A stretch of DNA of 64,000 bases from an uncultured Thalassotalea sp. (lineage in GTDB: Bacteria > Pseudomonadota > Gammaproteobacteria > Enterobacterales > Alteromonadaceae): assembly GCA_947502355.1 (NCBI GenBank), contig CANMZP010000007.1:100453-164452 (forward strand). Direction: 5' to 3'. Positions 28,302-36,297 of this stretch are shown here, piece by piece. The notes under the pieces were generated by a model, which was given only the letters and a program-made list of their open reading frames with translations, did no database searches and was not told the origin of the DNA. Made by a program: the position numbers and the translations under genes. The stretch's first letter is position 1. Every line of letters starts with the position of its first letter.

Positions 28302-28652
28302 ATGGTTAAAAATTACATACACAATGGCACTAATAATAAAGAAAATGCAAACCTAAGAATGAATTTGGACCGCGCTGAATACAAAGGAGTTTTCATTTCC
28401 GATTCAGAAGAAAAAGGTGCATGCTATTTTGTCGTACTTATTTGTGAAGTAGCATGGATAGGGCAAAAATGGGCGGATAGTTGGCATGCAAAAAAATCTT
28501 ATTGCGGTTTGTTGTTTACCGATGACATTTGTTGTCTAGATTCTTGTAGAGATGGGCTTAAAAAGATAATGACACAGGGTGCGAAAACATACGATCTTGC
28601 ATACTGGCTGGAAGCCAAAAGAGTTGCAAGCTCTCCTGTCTTCGAAAAATAG
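28302..28652 (+). CDS. Hypothetical protein, 116 residues
   Basis: Not recognised. The start is set at ATG 28302, with AAGGAA about seven bases upstream; the open frame continues 18 codons further but without a ribosome site. The protein is soluble, slightly basic, and has several Cys and Trp residues (for example WIGQKWADSW and DDICCLDSC). It stands alone at the edge of the arabinan locus, next to a helicase gene on the other strand. Could be accessory-region cargo. Confidence 0.5.
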   Translation: MVKNYIHNGTNNKENANLRMNLDRAEYKGVFISDSEEKGACYFVVLICEVAWIGQKWADSWHAKKSYCGLLFTDDICCLDSCRDGLKKIMTQGAKTYDLAYWLEAKRVASSPVFEK

Positions 28653-28780
28653 CCTCAACTCAGGCCCCTGTAACTAACCCAAAAAACAATCTATAGAGCT
28701 TTTGGTGGAAGCAGCATTAGCTCAAATCATTTCGAAGGCTCGCTGAAAAAGCAGTTCTGAGCTACCACACTATGACTAAA

Positions 28781-30172
28781 CTAAGCTGAAAGTTTAAACC
28801 CAGTCTCAACCAGCTCTTGCCTAAATTGTCCATAGATATTCACTGAATTTTCATAACCTCTATCTAAAAGACAGTTACCACCCACTTCCTTTACGTCAAA
28901 AATACTGCCAACTTCTAATAATGTTTCAATTGATGACTTAGGCTCAACACATCGAGCTGCTGGTTCAAAAGTTGACTTAATTCCCTTAGTCTGAGGTTTT
29001 TGATAACTGATCACATTTATATCTTCTGGGATATCATCAGCAACTCTTTCCGCATATTTTACCAACGTTGGTTCATTAAGCATATAAAGAACCGCTTCTT
29101 GGTTTGCATCTTCAGTTATCCGTACAATACGACCTAGTATTTGCCTATAATACAATTCTGTCTTTATGTTACTTAAATGACAACAAACTTGAAGTCTTGG
29201 AATATTCGTACCTTCACTAATCATACCTACAGAAATAATCCATTTGCTATTACCCACCCGGTAATTTCTAATGATCTCAGAAGGCTTATCCTCCAGATAG
29301 GTTACGACAGTGCTTGAGTCTCCAAATCGAACTCGTAGGATGTCCGCAATCTGATTTGCATGCTCAACGGAAGAGGCAACAATCAACCCACCAGCCCTAG
29401 TATTGACCTGACGAATTTTATCCAACTTATACTTAGTTAAAGAGAGCAGTTCACTAATAATTTCATCATTATGAATTAAAGTTGTATAAGGTAAAATTTT
29501 AGCCCCGAGAATAGGTTTTAAACTAGAGTATTCCTTGCTTTCACCTTTTTTGTGTACGCGAATATTATCATTATCCAATACAACAATATTTGGTAACCTA
29601 CACACCCCATCATTTATAGCTTCTGATAAGCCATATGCGAAGTCATATTCAATAGCTCCTGTTTCATCATAACTTGAAAGGGCGATAGGGTTATCATCGC
29701 TGCGCCATGGAGTTCCTGTTAAAGATAAGGTAAAAGCCGCTTGTTCTTTTACATTCTTAATTAATTGCTTGCCCCAAGAATTAGCATTTGATTCATTATC
29801 TCCCGAGCAATGATGAATTTCATCAAAGATAGCAAGTACTCGATATTTTTCAAGAAGCGACCAAAAATCCGAATCTAAATATTGCATCGATTGATAAGTA
29901 AGACTTTGTCCCTTAGCTCCTAACATACCATTGAACGCTGAGCCCGTTTGGGTTTCTAGAGACACTCGAAAATCATCGGCGACTATCGATGACGGAGCGA
30001 AGCAGATAACTAAATCAATTATGCCCTCTTCAAACATATGATTTGCTAATACTGAAGTCATTAGAGTTTTGCCGCTTCCAGGAGTAGCCAAAACAAGGTT
30101 ATGTCGCTTACCTCTTTTAAAATTTTCTGAAACAGTTTCGATGCATCCAGACTGCCAATTTCTTAATTTCAT
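28781..30172 (-). CDS. Superfamily 2 DEAD/DEAH-type helicase
   Basis: A 463-residue SF2 helicase with Walker A ATPGSGKT (about 29-36), DEIH box in IFDEIHHCSG, SLTGTPWR (motif III-like), and motif VI in YYRQILGRIVRI. It resembles the stand-alone helicases related to type III restriction or phage helicases, with no nuclease or methylase partner next to it. It lies 8 nt after the RHS fragment on the same strand, in the junction zone between sugar locus and conjugative element. Function could be DNA processing or defence; this cannot be resolved here. Confidence 0.8.
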   Translation of the reverse strand: MKLRNWQSGCIETVSENFKRGKRHNLVLATPGSGKTLMTSVLANHMFEEGIIDLVICFAPSSIVADDFRVSLETQTGSAFNGMLGAKGQSLTYQSMQYLDSDFWSLLEKYRVLAIFDEIHHCSGDNESNANSWGKQLIKNVKEQAAFTLSLTGTPWRSDDNPIALSSYDETGAIEYDFAYGLSEAINDGVCRLPNIVVLDNDNIRVHKKGESKEYSSLKPILGAKILPYTTLIHNDEIISELLSLTKYKLDKIRQVNTRAGGLIVASSVEHANQIADILRVRFGDSSTVVTYLEDKPSEIIRNYRVGNSKWIISVGMISEGTNIPRLQVCCHLSNIKTELYYRQILGRIVRITEDANQEAVLYMLNEPTLVKYAERVADDIPEDINVISYQKPQTKGIKSTFEPAARCVEPKSSIETLLEVGSIFDVKEVGGNCLLDRGYENSVNIYGQFRQELVETGFKLSA

Positions 30173-30180
30173 TTAACTAC

Positions 30181-30465
30181 CTAATCTGATTGCTTTTTCC
30201 TAGCTATAGCTCGCTCAATTGATCTACCGAGGTTCCTTATGATTACCCGCCTAACCATACCTGTAGGGTCAATTATATTAATCGGATCATTCCCCACATA
30301 AGCATACCAGTTCATGCTATCTTCATAACCAATGGGGTCTGTTTGCAGGAACCTGCCTAACTTTGGATGATAAATCCGTGCTTTGTAGTAATATAACTCA
30401 GTGCCCGGCAACAATTTTTGATATAGATCCTGAAACATTGGTCGTTTTCGACCTTCAAGGCACAA
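30181..30465 (-). pseudogene. Truncated RHS-repeat core fragment
   Basis: Residues about 20-70 carry the RHS-associated core end: [37 protein letters not shown] and INIIDPTG. A complete RHS protein would have well over a thousand residues before this point, and none are present: homology stops near 30410-30430. After DPTG only about 24 basic residues remain, so the toxin tip also looks cut. It is a relic of a polymorphic toxin gene. Confidence 0.7.
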
Positions 30466-30698
30466 CTAAATCCATTCAAGTTCAAGGTGAAACTGTTATT
30501 TTGAGTGCTTTTGAACAGGGGTTATTTGCTTCATTGATAGTAGCTACTCTTAACAGGTTTAAGTCAGTGGAAACATTGATTTTGGAAAAAGCCCAAGAAT
30601 TACTTAGCCCTGAAGTCTATAAAAAGGCTTTTCTTAAATTGGATTGGGCAGATTCAAGAAATTCATATCGTCTACGGGACACTGTTCAAAGAGTATAA
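30425..30698 (+). pseudogene. Gene fragment of unknown family
   Basis: The open frame reads [20 protein letters not shown] and then a helical stretch, and stops at 30698. It overlaps the RHS relic in the other direction, and no good ribosome site precedes it. Another frame continues past the stop with a plausible helical tail (LFKEYKEEAYRMAYYFYR), which suggests a decayed gene. Family unknown. Confidence 0.3.
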
Positions 30699-30892
30699 AG
30701 AAGAAGCATATCGGATGGCTTATTATTTTTATAGATAAGACCAATCTGTCACTAAATTAATAGCCATTATATTTCAGCTTCTTTGTAGCCCTTTGGTTTA
30801 AAGGGCTTCAAAGATTTAATGACACTTTATGGTACAAAAATGACCTTTAGTCTTTTTTTGACTCCATATGGTATTAATGAAGTTTAGAAAAA

Positions 30893-31186
30893 TTATTCAT
30901 TAAAAAACTCTATCAACTTGTCGGCATTATATTTTTCTCTACCCTTTGCAGTGATCTCGAACTGATAGCCTCTTTTATTCTTATCTCGGTATCTTCTCAT
31001 GTAGCTACTTGCAGCTAACATTGCATAAGCTTCTCTGATTGCTTTCTCAAAAGCAGCGAAACTCATTTCTGCATAACGCTCGTGCAAAAGAGGCAAGTAC
31101 GAAGATACCCGCATTGGCATAGGTGTTACGTGTACGTGTAGTAAAACATCAGTTAGATTTAGGCGACGGCCATTAATGATTTTCAT
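30893..31186 (-). CDS. Small hypothetical protein, possible winged-helix
   Basis: Ninety-seven residues, basic, with a pattern of helices followed by YRDKNKRGYQFEITAKGREKY, which could be a wing-like hairpin as in PadR/MarR-type folds. No confident family. It is divergent from the small gene at 31380, and a 15-bp palindrome lies between them, which would suit an autoregulated DNA-binding protein. This role is inferred. Confidence 0.5.
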   Translation of the reverse strand: MKIINGRRLNLTDVLLHVHVTPMPMRVSSYLPLLHERYAEMSFAAFEKAIREAYAMLAASSYMRRYRDKNKRGYQFEITAKGREKYNADKLIEFFNE

Positions 31187-31248
31187 ATTTCAAATACCTT
31201 GTTTAATGATGGCAACTAAGTCGAAGTGTTGCCGATAAAGACAATGTA

Positions 31249-31263
31249 CAACTCATTGAGTTG
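31249..31263. promoter_or_regulatory. Perfect 15-bp palindrome CAACTCATTGAGTTG
   Basis: Sits in the divergent region between the genes at 30893 and 31380. Its core ACTCATTGAGT recurs as ACTCAATGAGT at 47885-47899, also in front of a plus-strand cargo gene. Candidate operator. Confidence 0.5.
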
Positions 31264-31379
31264 CCAAACAACTAAAAACAACATAAAAAAGTACAAATAA
31301 ATCAACTTTATTTCTATTGGGGTGATAGTTGGAATATGTTATAGTGGATGTATAAATAGAAGTTAAGTTGGAAAAGATA

Positions 31380-31613
31380 ATGTCTGATTTTTATAAAAAT
31401 GAAAGGTTTGAATTAAATGGTAGTCCTCAATCGAGTAAACCTGAAGTGAAGAAATCTAGAGGCATATTAAAATCTTTATTGTTTTTCATGTTCCAATTTA
31501 TAAAGATTTTAGGAATATTTATATTCAGTTTTCTTTTTGGAATGTTGCGTCAAAACAACCATTACAACGAACATGATCCTAAAAACTCTTACAGCTGGAA
31601 ACATTTCAAATAA
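31380..31613 (+). CDS. Small single-pass membrane protein
   Basis: Start is ATG 31380 (GGAAAAGAT upstream); a TTG at 31368 is possible but less likely. The 77-residue protein is polar at both ends, with one hydrophobic segment (LLFFMFQFIKILGIFIFSFLFG). No family recognised. It lies at the end of the mating-pair operon, convergent with the TraG gene, and ends at a strong shared terminator. Could be an entry-exclusion or regulator-like small protein, but nothing in the sequence proves this. Confidence 0.5.
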   Translation: MSDFYKNERFELNGSPQSSKPEVKKSRGILKSLLFFMFQFIKILGIFIFSFLFGMLRQNNHYNEHDPKNSYSWKHFK

Positions 31614-31617
31614 AAAC

Positions 31618-31638
31618 GAGGCAGGTATTACCTGCCTC
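31618..31638. terminator. Strong bidirectional terminator
   Basis: GAGGCAGGT/ACCTGCCTC, 9 bp with a 3-nt loop, CTTTC after it and AAAAAC before it. It ends both the small plus-strand gene and the mating-pair operon. Confidence 0.8.
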
Positions 31639-31650
31639 TTTCATTAATGC

Positions 31651-33333
31651 TTAATTTAAATATCCGCTAATCTTTGGCGCTCTTGCTGAAGCTTTTGCAG
31701 CTTTAGCGGTTGCTCCCGCAGCTGACTTCCCGGCAGACACCGCTGCAGAACCGCCTTTTTGAGCTGCAGTAGAAGCACTCCTTGCTTGGTTAGCCATAGC
31801 CTGTCCCATACCTGATGCCATGAAACCAACAGTTCCAAGTAATGCGTACCACATTACAGGGAGCATCAAATAAGAGTAATTTATAGCAGTATGGATAATC
31901 CCATAAACTGTCCTATTATTCGCATTTAATAAGGTGTAACTTGAACCCATTAAAGACCAACTTATGCCATCTAGCCAATCACAGATAGCAAAAATTACAC
32001 CAGTGAATTCCAATCCGAAGATTGTAACAGTCAACATTCCAACCGTTTTTAAAGAATAATTTGATAGCAATATAAGAATTGGTGCTACAGCGAAAACTAA
32101 ACATTGAACCATAGCTATTGCTGGCATGGCCAACATTTTTGCGAATATAACATCTATTAGGCTGTAACCATAACTACCCAACAAGCCGACGTGTTTTGCA
32201 ACATCTACAACATCACCAAGAATTTTATAATCCATTCTTTCATAATCGTCCTTTACTTTTTCTTCTGTTGTCATGAAGTCCCACTTATCATGACCATCAC
32301 CAATGAACGTAAGCCTTTTTAATATTACATTTAAGCCTCGATTTTCATCTGCTTTTTCACCACCAAAATATTTGGCATTTACATTCTTCAAAGTATCCCA
32401 GGCGTTATCAAAAAGATCTGAATTTAATTCAGCTATTTCAGATTCAAAGTCCTTTTCAGTAATCTTAGCCAAGACTTGGAATCCAACCTGACAACTTGGT
32501 GTAGAAAAACCTTTTTTAAATTTATCCTGATCTAAATTTGGGTTATAGGGCCAAGTCGCAGATATAAATGGCCTTACTATTCTTTCCCAATACTCAGGAT
32601 CAAAAGTCATAGACCTAAAGCGGTACTTGCCATCAACTAAATTTGTAAATGTATCTGCTCCTACCCAATATTCTTCAGTATCATCAACATCTAATGTGTT
32701 ATTAGCGAGAAAAATGTTCTTCACCGATGGTAAGTAACATTGCTTAACGAAGTTATCAAAATACAGGTCAGAATCTGGCTCTTTTTGTTTTATCTCGCCA
32801 GTTCTTAAAATTATTGAAGCAATATCTTCATTACAGGGCATTGAACTAACCACAGCATTAGTAGCTTTGGATGATAAATTTTGAGTGAACTGTAGCCAAA
32901 GTGGTGGTGTTGGCCTCACACCATTTACGGATACCATCAACCCGCTATACATTTCGTCAACTTTCTCAGCATTAATTAGGTTTTTTACTGGAGAAAAATG
33001 AATGAATTCATTAGTTCCCAATGGGTCATAAGCATTACAGGTATAATTGTTGTATCGAACTGCACTAGTTTCAAAAGGCTCACCATTGGGTATCAAACAA
33101 AAGATCATCACTACAAATATTCTGATTAACCCAACTTCGATGTATCTCAGTGCCATCGAACCACGATCACCTTCATCATCACCGCCTTGGTATGCCTTAG
33201 ACACAGAACTGACTATTAATACCAACAAAGGCACATAGGCCAAGCCAGTTAAAACCATTAAATCCCAAATGCGATTATTCAGGAAGAAGCCTAAAAGCAT
33301 CGTATATACTTCAAATGGGTCATTTACTACCAT
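31651..33333 (-). CDS. traG: TraG-like mating-pair stabilisation protein (N-terminal type)
   Basis: Last gene of the mating-pair operon. A 560-residue inner-membrane protein: hydrophobic segments near residues 20-45 and 75-95, a long periplasmic part with several Cys, then a cluster of membrane segments (about 400-510) and an Ala/Ser/Lys-rich tail. This fits the TraG N-terminal family at the same place in MPF-G elements; the larger C-terminal exclusion part of F TraG is absent. ATG start with AGGGGG five bases upstream, overlapping the previous gene by 7 nt. Confidence 0.75.
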   Translation of the reverse strand: MVVNDPFEVYTMLLGFFLNNRIWDLMVLTGLAYVPLLVLIVSSVSKAYQGGDDEGDRGSMALRYIEVGLIRIFVVMIFCLIPNGEPFETSAVRYNNYTCNAYDPLGTNEFIHFSPVKNLINAEKVDEMYSGLMVSVNGVRPTPPLWLQFTQNLSSKATNAVVSSMPCNEDIASIILRTGEIKQKEPDSDLYFDNFVKQCYLPSVKNIFLANNTLDVDDTEEYWVGADTFTNLVDGKYRFRSMTFDPEYWERIVRPFISATWPYNPNLDQDKFKKGFSTPSCQVGFQVLAKITEKDFESEIAELNSDLFDNAWDTLKNVNAKYFGGEKADENRGLNVILKRLTFIGDGHDKWDFMTTEEKVKDDYERMDYKILGDVVDVAKHVGLLGSYGYSLIDVIFAKMLAMPAIAMVQCLVFAVAPILILLSNYSLKTVGMLTVTIFGLEFTGVIFAICDWLDGISWSLMGSSYTLLNANNRTVYGIIHTAINYSYLMLPVMWYALLGTVGFMASGMGQAMANQARSASTAAQKGGSAAVSAGKSAAGATAKAAKASARAPKISGYLN

Positions 33334-33656
33334 GTTAGCCCCCTATATCCGATTAATGTTTCGACGGCCAAGAAACAAAGCCCTAAACGGATAATTATCC
33401 CTTTAACACGTTTTTCTTTGTTAGCATCCAATTTAATTTTGTGATCACCATTAAATTGGTATCTGAAGTAAAACGGTAAGCCAGTTAGCACAACGATATA
33501 AAGCAAGAACCTAAATGATGTCATTATCAGTTGGAAGTTTGGAGCCTCAAGGAATAAAAGGTTCACCACAAAAACTAGGACCAAAATTGATGTAAAGCTT
33601 AAAAGTAATTTGCTCATTTTTAATGAGTTTAAAGCGAAGTTTCTTACCATTCCCAT
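33327..33656 (-). CDS. Small membrane protein of the conjugation operon
   Basis: 109 residues with three predicted membrane segments (about 17-35, 44-64 and 89-105). The start overlaps the stop of the TraH-like gene (TAATG), and its end overlaps the TraG start, so the three are translationally coupled. Members of MPF-G operons often have an uncharacterised small membrane protein here; function unknown. Confidence 0.65.
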   Translation of the reverse strand: MGMVRNFALNSLKMSKLLLSFTSILVLVFVVNLLFLEAPNFQLIMTSFRFLLYIVVLTGLPFYFRYQFNGDHKIKLDANKEKRVKGIIIRLGLCFLAVETLIGYRGLTW

Positions 33657-35023
33657 TACTTAATAACCCCCTTTACAGGGCTTACAACTAAGCCTTGGCG
33701 CTCTGATTCTAACGCTCGTTTATAAAGTTCTTCACCTACATTGGTGGCGTACTGCTGCTTGATCCGGTATTCGGTTTCCAGGAGCTCGATTTCCTTATCC
33801 AACTCAGCAATTTTATCTTCTGCCGTACTTCTGACGAATTCTGCTTTGAAGATAGAAGTTTCTTTTGAACCAAGTTTTATAATTCTTCGGGCGGTAAACA
33901 CTTTGTCGATAGTATGAGAAAAAGCATATTGATTCGCCAGCTGCTCTACAAACATTTGTTGTGGGGCAGGACTCATAGATTTAAGCTCTTTAAGCATTCC
34001 TACCGTCATAAATGATGAAGTTATTGTTGAGTTGAAAGCTTCAATATCTCGAATGGTGAAATTCTCTGATGTTGTTCCTTCCATTAAATCTAAGAGCTCA
34101 CGAATATCTTCTTCATACTCATTTTGCTTTTCAATCATAACGGCGTGGAGGCCAACGCCTTTCAAATGATTGAACGGGTTTTCGCCGTTGTCTGTTGAGA
34201 TTTCAGTTTCCCCAACAATCTTATTTACATATTCCGTAACGGATTCTGGAGAATCAAAATACCTAGTAAATGGGTGCTTTCGTTTAACTTCATCAGTAAC
34301 AGTAATTGGATTTTTATTAGCAACATCAATATCCGTTCCTGCAGCCACTTTTCTTTCGACCGCAGTATTAAAACCGGCAGTTGCAGCACTTTCCACGACC
34401 TTGGCCTTTGGTTGGTCTTTGCCACCTACCATTTGACCTAAAAGCTCAAAGCCTTTCTTGCCGGAGTCCCAAACGAAGTCGTTCATATCACCTATATCCA
34501 AGGAATGATTATCTTCATAAACCTGGGCTACACGCTTTTCAAATTCCTTACCGACAGCTAATTTATCTACCCAGCCATCAGGGGCCGAGTCCAATAAGGT
34601 ATTTTGAATGGCTTCGCACACCCGGGTATCATTTTCATAAATACCACGAGCCTCGATAACACCGTTCATTAGGATTTCATATAAATCAGGATTTGCCCGT
34701 TGCAATGCCAGGGCAATTAAACTCGCAGGGTCAAAAGCATTCTTAGCTTGAGTAACCCAATTATCCAGCATTCTTTGAAGGTCTTGTTTGGATAATGTAC
34801 TTGCAATAGAGAAGTCCATATCAAAATCGCCACAGCTACCGCCCTGATTCCAAGCCACACCTACTCGATGGTATTCAGGATAAGACGAAAAAGGACGTTC
34901 TTTCTCAATGTTCAACTTGTAGTTTTTTAATGCCCTGGACAGCGATACTTCAGGTGAAGTACCGTCGGCATTGGCAACAAAAGGTAGTGCTGCCAGAAAG
35001 AGCGGTAACGCGATTTTTTTCAT
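33656..35023 (-). CDS. TraH-like integrating conjugative element protein (PFL_4711-type)
   Basis: Exported 455-residue protein (signal ends VANA-DG) matching in place and in motifs (WNQGGSCGDFDMDFS, NPDLYEILMNGV) the PFL_4711/TraH-like family of MPF-G systems, which belongs to the outer-membrane part of the transfer channel. A coiled-coil forming region lies near the C-terminus (DKIAELDKEIELLETEYRIKQQY). Its ribosome site GAGAG is inside one arm of a hairpin at 35029-35057, so translation could be gated. Upstream lies a module not usual for this operon. Confidence 0.75.
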   Translation of the reverse strand: MKKIALPLFLAALPFVANADGTSPEVSLSRALKNYKLNIEKERPFSSYPEYHRVGVAWNQGGSCGDFDMDFSIASTLSKQDLQRMLDNWVTQAKNAFDPASLIALALQRANPDLYEILMNGVIEARGIYENDTRVCEAIQNTLLDSAPDGWVDKLAVGKEFEKRVAQVYEDNHSLDIGDMNDFVWDSGKKGFELLGQMVGGKDQPKAKVVESAATAGFNTAVERKVAAGTDIDVANKNPITVTDEVKRKHPFTRYFDSPESVTEYVNKIVGETEISTDNGENPFNHLKGVGLHAVMIEKQNEYEEDIRELLDLMEGTTSENFTIRDIEAFNSTITSSFMTVGMLKELKSMSPAPQQMFVEQLANQYAFSHTIDKVFTARRIIKLGSKETSIFKAEFVRSTAEDKIAELDKEIELLETEYRIKQQYATNVGEELYKRALESERQGLVVSPVKGVIK

Positions 35024-35028
35024 AAAAA

Positions 35029-35057
35029 AACTCTCAATTTAAAGTTAATTGAGAGTT
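35029..35057 (-). promoter_or_regulatory. Hairpin covering the ribosome site of the TraH-like gene
   Basis: AACTCTCAATT/AATTGAGAGTT form a perfect 11-bp stem. On the minus strand GAGAG is followed by seven Ts and the ATG, so the hairpin is both a terminator-like structure and a cover for the Shine-Dalgarno site. Confidence 0.6.
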
Positions 35058-35094
35058 TAAATAATATGCTTAATTGGTTGGGTTTATAGCGGTT

Positions 35095-35838
35095 TTATAG
35101 CGTTCTTTGTTTAACAAGCTTTTTTTCAATCGCGTTCTCAACCGCATCAGGTAAGGCGCTCAACAAATCAACATTGCAGGATTTTTCGATATGGTCAACA
35201 GTAAAGGTATGCTTATCAATATCCTTTGTATATAAAGCCTGGTGCGGTGTAAAAAACGCTATCGCTTTAGATTTACTCGGAATATACACCACCTTCCAAT
35301 AAGCATTAGGTACAGGCACTTTACTAGCCCCAATGGTTTCTGGAACTTCTGGATATAATGGCCCGGCAAAAACGTAAACCAGTCCATATTTATTTGCCCA
35401 CTTGCGCTCTCTATTCTCAAGCCCCTTCCAAATGGCTGTATTGTGAGATGGTAATTGAGGTGTCATGTTGGACATTAAAAAAGTTTCTGAATTAGCCTTA
35501 ATCGTCACATCAATCGATTCAGAATTGGCCAAATGGCCCATATGATAAATTGGTTCTTCGTAGTCTTCTACCAGCGTCCTAAATTTAGCTGGTATCGATG
35601 GATCTAACCTAAAATCATCCTGCCTTTCAACACCTTCCCCAACTTGCTTTTCTAAACGATAAGCCACCCAATCAGCTGATTTGATTTTATAGTTATACCC
35701 AATAGCATAACCTTCAAGACAATTAATTTGGTCACTTTGACCAGGAACGCCAAGTTCAAGATGTTCGCAAGCGTTAGCTTGAATAAATGCACCGGAAAGT
35801 AATAAGCCAAGTGCGATTGTTATTTTTTTTATGTTCAT
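35095..35838 (-). CDS. Secreted NUC1-family DNA/RNA non-specific endonuclease
   Basis: A 247-residue exported protein (signal ends IQANA). Central motifs match the Serratia-nuclease (NUC1) family: YHMGHLANS with His102 at the catalytic position of DRGH, MSNMTPQLP with Asn124, and Asn133...WKGLE with Glu141. The DR of DRGH is changed to YHM, but metal and general-base residues seem kept. It lies within the conjugation operon, after an SOS-promoted UmuD-like gene. It could break down recipient or environmental DNA in the periplasm, or help entry of DNA. Position is unusual for MPF-G. Confidence 0.8.
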   Translation of the reverse strand: MNIKKITIALGLLLSGAFIQANACEHLELGVPGQSDQINCLEGYAIGYNYKIKSADWVAYRLEKQVGEGVERQDDFRLDPSIPAKFRTLVEDYEEPIYHMGHLANSESIDVTIKANSETFLMSNMTPQLPSHNTAIWKGLENRERKWANKYGLVYVFAGPLYPEVPETIGASKVPVPNAYWKVVYIPSKSKAIAFFTPHQALYTKDIDKHTFTVDHIEKSCNVDLLSALPDAVENAIEKKLVKQRTL

Positions 35839-35857
35839 AAATCTGCTTCTATCCCTT

Positions 35858-36206
35858 TCAATTCCTTAAATATCCTAATAGAACGGGTAACACCCCCTGT
35901 ATTTGAAAGTCTGAATCTTCGTTAATGTGTATTACTGGAGAGTGTGGCGATACGATTGCATTCCTCTGTTTATCCAGAATTGCCACAAAAGATTCACCAT
36001 CCAACTTGAATGTCATTGTGTTGCGCATCTGCAGCAATATCCACAATCAGCAAATCTCCGTCATGGATACCCCTTGCTTCCAGGTCATTCCCCTGTGCGT
36101 AGTGAAGTTGAATAGTTGTCTTTGATTCAATTAATAAGTCATCTAGACACAAAGTAACACTCTGGTAGTCAGTTGCTGGTGACTCAAATTGTGATGCCCA
36201 AGCCAC
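35858..36206 (-). pseudogene. UmuD/LexA-like S24 gene with frameshift and lost catalytic residues
   Basis: The first frame reads FESPATDYQ...CLDDLLI and IHDGDLLIVDIAADAQHNDI, a clear UmuD-type sequence. It then ends at a stop at 35994. The neighbouring frame continues with FKLDGESFVAILD and DFQIQGVLPVLL, the expected UmuD end. One extra base near 36008 explains the break: without it the join reads DIKLDGE. Where UmuD has GDSM (catalytic Ser) this has GNDL, and the catalytic Lys position is also changed. Start is taken at GTG 36206 with GGGA upstream. No umuC follows. Confidence 0.75.
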
Positions 36207-36218
36207 AAAAAAATCCCA

Positions 36219-36234
36219 CTGTACTTTTGCACAG
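36219..36234. promoter_or_regulatory. LexA (SOS) box
   Basis: CTGTACTTTTGCACAG fits the CTGT-N8-ACAG consensus exactly, with matching A/T on each side. It overlaps the -10 element of the promoter at 36233-36261. Confidence 0.8.
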
Positions 36235-36261
36235 TATAAACTTTTAAAGCATAAATACCAA
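36233..36261 (-). promoter_or_regulatory. Sigma-70 promoter under the SOS box
   Basis: On the minus strand: -35 TTGGTA (36256-36261), 17-bp spacer, -10 TATACT (36233-36238). Transcription would start about 20 nt before the UmuD-like GTG and read into the nuclease and possibly the TraH/TraG genes. Confidence 0.65.
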
Positions 36262-36297
36262 TCATTCGATTGTGAGGGTTGAGAATGTTTCCCTAAC

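Noticed and set aside
28781..30172. Helicase as part of a restriction or known multigene defence system
   Set aside because: No methylase, nuclease or other partner gene next to it; only a stand-alone SF2 helicase can be supported.
30181..30465. Possible intact RHS polymorphic toxin tip
   Set aside because: Only about 50 residues of core are present, the tip is about 24 residues without toxin motifs, and there is no secretion context.
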